From Paraburkholderia sacchari (GTDB lineage: Bacteria; Pseudomonadota; Gammaproteobacteria; Burkholderiales; Burkholderiaceae), in assembly GCF_000785435.2 (NCBI RefSeq), contig NZ_JTDB02000006.1, forward strand, positions 248,001-312,000: a stretch of 64,000 bases of DNA. The letters run 5' to 3'. Below are positions 9,822-16,656 of the stretch, in pieces. Position numbers and translations under genes: made by a program. Positions within the stretch are counted from its first letter, which is position 1, and every line of letters begins with the position of its first letter. The notes beneath the pieces were generated by a model. It did not search any database, had not been told where the DNA came from, and saw only the letters and a program-made list of their open reading frames with translations.

Positions 9822-10480
9822 GCGCCCTCCTCGTCCACAGTGAAATCCGCTTCGGTGATCGTGCGCAGCTCGGCGACACTCATCGCGCCAAGCCGCTCGA
9901 CGAGCCGCAGCCCGCGCTCCGAACATGCAAAGACCGCATGCTCGGTGATGATGGTGGTAACGCGCTTGCTCGCGGTAAGCGGCAGCGTGCAGCGCGTGAC
10001 GATTTTCGGCCGGCCAGCCTTGTCGACGTGCGGCATCGTCACGATCACGCGGCGCGCCTTTTGCGCGAGTTCCGCGCCGCCGCCAATGCCCGCCACCAGG
10101 CTGCCAGGCACGAGCCAGTTCGCCAGATCGCCCTGCGCCGAAACCTGCAACGCGCCCAGGAACGTGATGTCGATAAGGCCACGCCGGATCATGCCGAACG
10201 ATGTCGCACTGTCGACGATCGCGCCGCCCGGCACGACCGACACATAGCCACCGCCCGCGTCGATCAACTGGCTGTCGAGATCGTCCGGGCGCGCGAGCGC
10301 CCCCACGCCGACGATGCCGTTCTCCGAATGCACCCACGCCGCCGCGGGTTCGTCGAGATAAGCGGGAATCAGCGTCGGCAGGCCAATGCCGAGATTGATC
10401 AGCTGGCCACGCGCGACTTCGCGCGCGGCGCGCCGCGCGATCACATGGCGCGGATCAGCGCAGGATGGGCCGGTATTCAT
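9818..10480 (-). CDS. 3-oxoacid CoA-transferase, subunit B
   Basis: A 220-residue beta subunit of family I CoA-transferases (ScoB/AtoA/PcaJ type). The catalytic glutamate is Glu53 in HSENG, and NLGIGLPT lies at residues 29-36. Together with subunit A it moves CoA, usually from succinyl-CoA, onto a 3-oxoacid. It overlaps subunit A by 26 bases and thiolase by 4. The exact acceptor (acetoacetate, 3-oxoadipate or another 3-oxoacid) cannot be decided by eye. Confidence 0.9.
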
Positions 10481-11159
10481 CGAGTTCTCCGTCGATCTGG
10501 ATCAGGCCATGCACATGAATGCCCGGCGTATGCACGCAATCGGGCGCAAGCGGCGCGTCGCAAACGGTGCGCGTTTCGACCAGCACCCGCCTGGCCGCCA
10601 TCGCCATCAGCGGGGAAAAATTGCGCGCCGCGCCGCGATAGCTGAGGTTGCCGTACTGATCCGCGCGCTCCGCGCACAGCAGCGCGAAGTCCGCGTGCAG
10701 CGCCGGCTCGAAATAGAGCGTGCGTCCGCCTACCGAAATGGTTTCGCGCGACGCCCCCAGTTCCTCGGGCAGCTCGATGTCGTTCACGACGCCCGGCAGC
10801 CCGACGCCCGCACTGCGAATCTGCTCGGCGAACAGGCCTTGCGAGAAGAACTCCACCTCCAGCGTGCCGGCCAGATGCGCGCGCCGCGCGGGGCCGCTCA
10901 GTCCCAGATGCGTCGTCAGCAGCCGGCTCACCGCGCCGGATTCGATGAGCCGCGACACGCCATAGCCGTCCTGGTTCGCATCGTTCTTGATGATCGTGAG
11001 ATTGCGCCTGCCCTGGCGACCGAGCTCCGCTAGCAGCGAGAACGGCGTGCCCGGCGAGCCGAAGCCGCCGACCATGATCGACGCTCCGTCGGGAATGAGC
11101 GCGATCGCGTCGGCCAGTTGCATGAGTTTGCCTGTCGGTTTGCTCATTGGGTTGCTCAT
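10455..11159 (-). CDS. 3-oxoacid CoA-transferase, subunit A
   Basis: A 234-residue alpha subunit of a family I CoA-transferase (ScoA/AtoD/PcaI type). The glycine-rich CoA-binding segment IMVGGFGSPG spans residues 28-37. Other family marks are LTIIKNDAN and YFEPALHADFALL, and the RGAARNFSPLMA segment near the end. I start at the ATG at 11159; a second ATG at 11147 (MSKPTG) is almost as good. The upstream aminotransferase stops 11 bases away, so the genes are translationally close. It pairs with the overlapping subunit B. Confidence 0.9.
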   Translation of the reverse strand: MSNPMSKPTGKLMQLADAIALIPDGASIMVGGFGSPGTPFSLLAELGRQGRRNLTIIKNDANQDGYGVSRLIESGAVSRLLTTHLGLSGPARRAHLAGTLEVEFFSQGLFAEQIRSAGVGLPGVVNDIELPEELGASRETISVGGRTLYFEPALHADFALLCAERADQYGNLSYRGAARNFSPLMAMAARRVLVETRTVCDAPLAPDCVHTPGIHVHGLIQIDGELDEYRPILR

Positions 11160-11170
11160 CGCGGCCGGCC

Positions 11171-12484
11171 TCACAGCGCGAGCGCGCGAAACGCGTCGTC
11201 GAGCCGGTTCGCGATCTCGTCGCACTGCGCACGGGTGGTGATCAGCGGCGGCGCGATCAGCGTGTGGTCGCCCGTCTCGCCCATCAGCGACTTGCGCGGA
11301 TAGATGATCACGCCGTGTTCGCGCGCGCAGCGCGTGACCTGCTCGCCGAACTTAAGCGACGAATCGAACGGCGCCTTCGTCTCGCGATCGGCCACGTACT
11401 CCATCGCGAGCAGGAAGCCGCGCCCGCGCACGTCGCCGATGAAGTGATGGCGCGTGGCCAGTTCCTCCAGCAGACCGCGCAGGTAAGCACCCGTAGAAGC
11501 CGCGTTCTCCACCAGTTGCTCGCGCTCGATCACGCCGATCACAGCCAGCGCCGTGGCGCACGCGAGCGGATTGCCCGCGTACGTATAGCCATGCTGAAAC
11601 CCGCCCGATGCGAGGACCGGGTCGGTCAACTCGGCGCGCGTGACGATTGCCGAGGTCGGGTAGTAACCCGCGCCGAGCCCTTTCGCAAGACACAGAATGT
11701 CGGCCTCCACGTTCCAATGCTGGAAACCGAACCAGCGGCCGGTGCGTCCCACGCCGGTCATCACCTCGTCGAGAATCAGCAGGATGCCGTGCCGCGAGCA
11801 GATCTCCCGCACGCGCGCGAAATACGCATCGTGCGGCACCTCGGCCCCCGTGCTCGCGCCGCCGATCGGCTCGGCAATGAACGCGGCCACGTTGTGCGCG
11901 CCCACTTCGCGGATGGCGGCATCGAGTTCGTCGGCGCACTCCAGCGCATATTGCTCCGCGCTTTTGCCCGCGGGCACGCGGTACTGCGTAGGCGAAGAGA
12001 TCTTCGGATAGAGCTGGAACATCGGCTGAAACGGCTGCGTGAGCGGCGTATAGCTCGTCATCGCGAGCGCGCCCATGGTCGAGCCGTGATACGAAGGCTT
12101 GCGCGCGATAAACACGCTGCGCTGCGGCTCGCCCATGCTGAACCAGTACTGACGCGCGAGCTTGAGCGCCGACTCGACCGACTCCGAGCCGCCGCCCGAG
12201 AAGAATACGCGGTCGTAGCGGCCGCCCACGAGATCGATCAGCTTGTCCGCGAGATCGAGCGCGGGCTGGTTTTCGAACTGGGTGCGATACGCGAATGCCA
12301 CCTTGTCGAGCTGGGCCAGCATTGCGTCGCGAATCGCCGGATGCGCGTGCCCGAGTTGCGCGACGATCGCGCCCGAGCAGGCATCGATATGGCGATTGCC
12401 TTCGGTGTCCCACGCGTAGATGCCCTCGGCCCGCGCGATGGTCGGCAGCTTCACCGCGGACTGGTAGAAAAGATGATCGCTCAT
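11171..12484 (-). CDS. Class III PLP-dependent aminotransferase
   Basis: A 437-residue fold-type I aminotransferase of the class III (omega/beta-amino acid) group. The pyridoxal-phosphate lysine is Lys268 (LAKGLGAGY). Asp239 (LILDEVMTG) would contact the pyridine nitrogen. The phosphate-binding FSGGGSESVESALK segment is near residues 95-108. Such enzymes move an amino group from beta or omega amino acids to pyruvate or 2-oxoglutarate. In this operon it is followed by CoA-transferase and thiolase but no aldehyde dehydrogenase. That favours a beta-amino acid giving a 3-oxoacid over an omega-amino acid giving a semialdehyde; this is inference. Confidence 0.88.
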   Translation of the reverse strand: MSDHLFYQSAVKLPTIARAEGIYAWDTEGNRHIDACSGAIVAQLGHAHPAIRDAMLAQLDKVAFAYRTQFENQPALDLADKLIDLVGGRYDRVFFSGGGSESVESALKLARQYWFSMGEPQRSVFIARKPSYHGSTMGALAMTSYTPLTQPFQPMFQLYPKISSPTQYRVPAGKSAEQYALECADELDAAIREVGAHNVAAFIAEPIGGASTGAEVPHDAYFARVREICSRHGILLILDEVMTGVGRTGRWFGFQHWNVEADILCLAKGLGAGYYPTSAIVTRAELTDPVLASGGFQHGYTYAGNPLACATALAVIGVIEREQLVENAASTGAYLRGLLEELATRHHFIGDVRGRGFLLAMEYVADRETKAPFDSSLKFGEQVTRCAREHGVIIYPRKSLMGETGDHTLIAPPLITTRAQCDEIANRLDDAFRALAL

Positions 12485-12528
12485 TGACGTCGATTCCCTC
12501 GTAAGTTCGTATGCCAGTCGCCGGCCGC

Positions 12529-13290
12529 TCAGCGGATATCGGCGAGAAATGCTTGAGTGCGTTCGTGCGCGGGTTGATGGAAAATGTCCGCCGGGCGGCC
12601 CGCTTCCACCACGCGCCCATCGGCCATGAAAACGACCCGGTCGGCCACGCGTTCGGCAAAGCGCATTTCGTGCGTGACGACCATCATCGTCATGCCGGCC
12701 GCGGCAAGCCGCTCCATGACCGCGAGCACGCCGCCCACCATCTCCGGATCGAGCGCCGAAGTGGGCTCGTCGAACAGCATGGCCTCGGGCTTGAGCGCAA
12801 GCGCGCGTGCAATCGCTACCCGCTGCTTCTGGCCGCCCGACAAATTGCCTGGATAAACGTCCTGCTTGTCGAGCACGCCCACCTTGTCGAGCAGTTCACG
12901 CGCTTCGTCGCGCGCCTGCGCCGCGCTCATGCGGAGCAACTGCACCGGCGCGAGCATGAGGTTCTCCAGCACGGTCAGATGCGGAAACAGGTTGAAGTGC
13001 TGAAACACCATGCCAACCTTCATTCGCATCGCGTTCAGGTAGCGCTCCTGTTCGCCGTGGCTGCGGTGCGGATCGTTCACGAGGCTGCCCAGCACTCTCA
13101 CCTCGCCGCGCGTGGGCGTCTCCAGATGATTCACGCAACGCAGCAGCGTGCTCTTGCCCGAGCCGCTCGGTCCGATCAGCACGACCACCTCGCCCTTGTT
13201 CACGTCGAGCGAAATGCCCTTGAGCACTTCGAGCGGCCCATAGGTCTTGTGGATATCGCGCAGCGCGATGCGCGGTTCGGCGTGACTCAT
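12529..13290 (-). CDS. Amino-acid ABC transporter ATP-binding protein
   Basis: A 253-residue ATPase of the polar amino-acid importer family (GlnQ/HisP-like). Walker A GPSGSGKST is at residues 40-48, the Q-loop glutamine is in GMVFQHFN, the signature LSGGQ is at 150-154 and Walker B MLFDE is at 171-175. It begins within the last codons of the permease gene through an ATGA overlap, and drives import with that permease and the binding protein at 7778-8551. Confidence 0.95.
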   Translation of the reverse strand: MSHAEPRIALRDIHKTYGPLEVLKGISLDVNKGEVVVLIGPSGSGKSTLLRCVNHLETPTRGEVRVLGSLVNDPHRSHGEQERYLNAMRMKVGMVFQHFNLFPHLTVLENLMLAPVQLLRMSAAQARDEARELLDKVGVLDKQDVYPGNLSGGQKQRVAIARALALKPEAMLFDEPTSALDPEMVGGVLAVMERLAAAGMTMMVVTHEMRFAERVADRVVFMADGRVVEAGRPADIFHQPAHERTQAFLADIR

Positions 13291-13952
13291 GACGTCCGGC
13301 CTCCCTTGAGAATCAGGCTCCGTTCGAGCTGGCGCAGCAACAGGCTCGTTCCCGTCGTTAGCAATGCATAGATCATGGCGCAGGCGAAGTAGAGCTCGAA
13401 TGGCTTGAAGGTCGCGCCAACCAGTTGCTGCGTGCGCATGAAAAGCTCCGCGAGCGTGATGGTCGAAACGAGCGAAGTGTCCTTGGTCAGGATGATGAGG
13501 TTGTTGCCGAGCGGCGGCACGATCAGCTTGAGCGCCTGCGGCAGGATCACGAGGCGCATCGTTCGCGCGGCGCTGAAGCCGAGCGAGCGCGACGCCTCGA
13601 TCTGTCCGTGTGGAATCGCCAGGATCCCGGCGCGTATCGTTTCCGCGTTATAGGCGCCGACATTGAGCGCGAGACCGATCACGCCCGATGCGAACGGCGA
13701 GAGTTCGAGGCCGAACTGAGGCAAACCGAAATAAATGATGAATAGCTGCACGAGCAGCGGCGTGGAGCGGATCAGCCAGATATAGGCGCCCATCGCATCG
13801 CGCACGATGCGATGCCGCGAGAGCCGGCCGAGTGCGGCGGCAAGCCCGATGACGAGTCCGGCTACGGTCGCGAGCAGCGTCAACTCGACCGTCACGAGCG
13901 CCGCTTCGAACAGCATCGGCAGGTATTTGAGAACTATGTGGATGTCGAACAT
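13287..13952 (-). CDS. Amino-acid ABC transporter permease
   Basis: A 221-residue inner-membrane permease of the His/Glu/Gln/Arg/opine family, with about five hydrophobic segments. The cytoplasmic EAA-type loop (EASRSLGFSAARTMRLVILP) lies near residues 140-160. I use the ATG at 13952 (MFDIHIVLKYLP), the usual start; an upstream in-frame start at 13985 would add 11 polar residues. Only one permease is encoded, so it probably works as a homodimer. First gene of the seven-gene operon; LysR diverges from it. Confidence 0.92.
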   Translation of the reverse strand: MFDIHIVLKYLPMLFEAALVTVELTLLATVAGLVIGLAAALGRLSRHRIVRDAMGAYIWLIRSTPLLVQLFIIYFGLPQFGLELSPFASGVIGLALNVGAYNAETIRAGILAIPHGQIEASRSLGFSAARTMRLVILPQALKLIVPPLGNNLIILTKDTSLVSTITLAELFMRTQQLVGATFKPFELYFACAMIYALLTTGTSLLLRQLERSLILKGGRTS

Positions 13953-14168
13953 GGCTCGATCAGCCGGCCCCCTGCGCGACGGCAAGGCACTGCCGGGTGG
14001 TGTCTCCTCTTTTGTTGACCGATTTCATTCATCACCTTGAATTCGCCTGAAAGACTTGGTAAAGAATGACTTTTTTGTATTGCATGACGAGATCGAAGTC
14101 TCGCTTTGAATTATTTTTCGGTCAATATATGAAATTATTCGATCAATTGATTGACGAGAGCGAACACC
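13953..14168. promoter_or_regulatory. Divergent promoter region between amino-acid operon and LysR
   Basis: AT-rich against its surroundings. It contains the palindrome ATCAATTGAT (14142-14151) and a longer inverted pair, GTCAAT (14121-14126) with ATTGAC (14149-14154). These are likely LysR-type sites, and also cover the probable promoter of the LysR gene itself, which suggests autoregulation. Confidence 0.5.
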
Positions 14169-15092
14169 ATGCGGACAGAATTCAGCCTGCGCGACATCGA
14201 GATTTTTCACGCGATCGCCACGACGGGGTCCACGCGCCAGGCGGCGGCGCGGCTTGACATGACACAGTCGGCGGTCAGCCACGCGCTCGCGCGGCTCGAG
14301 GGCAGCTTGCGCATCAAGCTATTCGAACGCGAGAACCAGCGGCTACAGATCTCGCCGGCCGGCCGCTATATGCTCGACGAAGCGGCGCAACTGCTCGGCC
14401 GGCTCGATCGCATCGAAGAGGAAATCTCGCTGTTGCAGGAAAGCGGTGTGGCGTCGGTGCGGGTGGGCTGCGCGCCGGGGCTGTGCCACCGCTTTGGCCC
14501 GAGGCTCGCGCATCAATACGCGCAGGCGCACCCAGGCACGGGCGTCGCGCTCGACATTGCGGCAAGCGGCGCGCTGATAGCGGACGTCGAAGGCGGGCGC
14601 CTCGATTTCGCGATCGTCTCGTACCAGATCCACGAGCCCGCGCTGATTTTTACGCCGGTGTTCAGCGCGCGGATGGTGGCGCTGCTGACCCGCAAGAACC
14701 GGCTCGCGAAACGCGAACAACTGACCTACGACGATCTGGCCGACCAGCAATACATCAAGCCGATCCAGTCCGATCATCTGGTCTTCCACGATTCGGGCGA
14801 GCGCAGGCGCCTCGGATACGAGCTGCGGGTCAACCTGAGTTCACTGGGGGAAGTGATCCGGCTCACGAACGGCGTGAGCCTGCTCAACGCGCTGACTGCG
14901 GCTGATTTGTGCGCGAACGGCGATCTCGTTGCGCGCGCATTCGATTCGAACCAGTGGTTCAACTTCTATCTCGTGCACCGCCGCGCGCTCAAGGACAATC
15001 GCGCGGTTGGCGACGTGCTTGAAATCGCGCAGGCCTGCGTGCGCGAGACGGCGGCGCAGACGGCTTACCCGGAGGCGTTTTCGGTTGAGTAG
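14169..15092 (+). CDS. LysR-family regulator of the amino-acid operon
   Basis: A 307-residue LysR regulator. An N-terminal winged HTH spans residues 1-65 (FSLRDIEIFHAIATTGSTRQ, AAARLDMTQSAVSHALARL), followed by the periplasmic-binding-protein-like effector domain. I prefer the ATG at 14169 (MRTEFSLRD) with a GAGAGC ribosome site; an in-frame start at 14151 adds six residues. It is divergent from the permease-to-binding-protein operon, the classical arrangement for a LysR activator, so the inducer is probably the imported amino acid or a product. Its 3' end overlaps the convergent exporter gene by 28 bases. Confidence 0.9.
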   Translation: MRTEFSLRDIEIFHAIATTGSTRQAAARLDMTQSAVSHALARLEGSLRIKLFERENQRLQISPAGRYMLDEAAQLLGRLDRIEEEISLLQESGVASVRVGCAPGLCHRFGPRLAHQYAQAHPGTGVALDIAASGALIADVEGGRLDFAIVSYQIHEPALIFTPVFSARMVALLTRKNRLAKREQLTYDDLADQQYIKPIQSDHLVFHDSGERRRLGYELRVNLSSLGEVIRLTNGVSLLNALTAADLCANGDLVARAFDSNQWFNFYLVHRRALKDNRAVGDVLEIAQACVRETAAQTAYPEAFSVE

Positions 15093-15634
15093 GCCACTAT
15101 ATTCGTGAGCAAGCGCCGCGCGCGCGCCGCAAACAGCGCCCAGGCGAGATCGATGGCGATGAGAACCGCCAGCATCGTGAGAACCAGCTCCGACCACTCG
15201 AACACGCCCACACGCGAAAGGTCGACCATCGTCGGCGGCAAGGCCATATAGAAAATCCCGATCTTCGGGTTGCCCAGCGTGACGGCGGTCCCGCCGAGAA
15301 ACATGCGCAGCGGCGAGCGCTTGCCCGGCAGCTTGTCCGCCTGAAGCGCGGCGGGCGCGAACCACATCTTCCACGCGAGAAACAGCAGATACGCGACGCC
15401 CAGGAATTTGAGCACGATAAAACCGAGCGCAAAGGTATGCGCGAGCGCCGCGAGCCCGGCAACGGCACAGGTCAGCCAGACCGCTTCGCCGATCCACATG
15501 GCGGCGAGGAACGGCAGCACGTCGCGAAAACCGCTGGTCAGCACACGGGCCACCAGCGCTGCGACGCTCGGGCCCGGCATGCCGGCCACAATCAGCAGGG
15601 CGAGCGCGAATGCGCTCAAACTGGAAACCGCCAT
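15065..15634 (-). CDS. LysE/RhtB-family amino-acid exporter
   Basis: A 189-residue membrane protein of the LysE/RhtB family with about six hydrophobic segments. It carries the conserved GMPGPSVAALVARVLTSG segment near residues 18-35 and the KFLGVAYLLFLAWKMW segment. Family members export amino acids or small metabolites. The start at 15634 has a clear AGGAGA ribosome site. Its 3' end overlaps the LysR gene by 28 bases on the opposite strand. Export of excess amino acid linked to the neighbouring catabolic operon is possible but unproven. Confidence 0.88.
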   Translation of the reverse strand: MAVSSLSAFALALLIVAGMPGPSVAALVARVLTSGFRDVLPFLAAMWIGEAVWLTCAVAGLAALAHTFALGFIVLKFLGVAYLLFLAWKMWFAPAALQADKLPGKRSPLRMFLGGTAVTLGNPKIGIFYMALPPTMVDLSRVGVFEWSELVLTMLAVLIAIDLAWALFAARARRLLTNIVAYSTENASG

Positions 15635-15784
15635 GGAAATCTCCTGGTGCACGAGCTAGAGCGCCCGCGCGCGAGAGCCAGTTTAACGCGTGCCAATCAC
15701 CACCTACGACTGGCCGTCCGCTACGAAAACGACGATCGCCTCCCCGCCGCCGTGTAAACTGCTGCCTTTTTTGCCTCTTGTGGT

Positions 15785-16636
15785 ATGGTCCATCCCCCGC
15801 AGCGCACCTCATTGAGCGGTCCGGCCCTCGTTCGCCTGCTGGCGCGCCTGAGCGAGGCCGAAGTGCAGGCATCGCCGCAGCCGCTCGCGGACCGGCTGAG
15901 CCAGTGGCTCGGCTGGACCGACGCGATCGCGCTCTCGACGGTGCTTGCCGCTCCGGCAGCGGCGAGTGCCGTGGCAAACGGCGCGCGCACGAGTGGCGAC
16001 GACGAAGCGCAGCGGTGCCTGAGCCTGCGCTCGGCGCTCTCGAAGGCGATTGCGCTCGACGGCGTGCTCGCGCCCGCGAAGGCGCGCCGCGCGGGCGTCT
16101 ATGGTCACGCTGGTCACGCGCGCGGGTTGCAACCAGCGCCGGTTCCGCAAGCACCCGTTACCGACGAAACCGATGCCGATTACGCCGTCTTTCGCCAGTG
16201 CTACGTCGCACTACAGCAAAAGATGGAGACCGACATCGGCGACTTGCGCGGGCGTCTGCGCAGCCGGCTCGCGACGGTGTCGCCCGCCATGGCGAAGCTC
16301 GCGACGCTCGATGCGATCATGGAACGCTCGCTCGCCGCGCGCGAACGCAGCCTGCTCGGCGCGGTGCCCAGCCTGCTGGGCGCGCATTTCGAGCGGCTGC
16401 GCAAGGTGGCCCGCGAGGCCGCGGCCCGCGAAGCCCAGACCGCAGCCAACGCTGCACAAGATGCGGGAAGTGCTCAACAAGCGGAAGGCGCAGCCGCGGC
16501 AAAGGCACCGGCTCATGCCGCGCCTGGCGCTTGGCTCGACGCGTTCCGCAAGGATGTACAGAGTGTTTTGCTCGCCGAACTCGATGTTCGGTTTCAACCG
16601 GTCGAAGGGCTGCTCGCAGCGCTTCGCGCCCACTAG
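15785..16636 (+). CDS. DUF3348 family protein
   Basis: A 283-residue protein I recognise as the DUF3348 family from its N-terminal PALVRLLARLSEAE region and its position before a DUF802 protein. It has no signal peptide or membrane segment, and is Ala/Arg-rich and mostly helical. A central region (residues about 140-200, QKMETDIGDLRGRLRSRLAT) looks coiled-coil. The C-terminal AWLDAFRKDVQSVLLAELD segment ends with HLxPVEGLL-like residues. Function is unknown. It is followed after 20 bases by the MotA-like gene and is probably the first gene of a four-gene operon (15785-20871). I infer a cytoplasmic partner for the motor-like proteins. Confidence 0.75.
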   Translation: MVHPPQRTSLSGPALVRLLARLSEAEVQASPQPLADRLSQWLGWTDAIALSTVLAAPAAASAVANGARTSGDDEAQRCLSLRSALSKAIALDGVLAPAKARRAGVYGHAGHARGLQPAPVPQAPVTDETDADYAVFRQCYVALQQKMETDIGDLRGRLRSRLATVSPAMAKLATLDAIMERSLAARERSLLGAVPSLLGAHFERLRKVAREAAAREAQTAANAAQDAGSAQQAEGAAAAKAPAHAAPGAWLDAFRKDVQSVLLAELDVRFQPVEGLLAALRAH

Positions 16637-16656
16637 CGCCTGCTAACCCAAACGCT

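Noticed and set aside
15610..16656. N-terminal extension of the channel protein
   Set aside because: Overlaps the DUF3348 gene in another frame and has random composition; the family start is at 16657.
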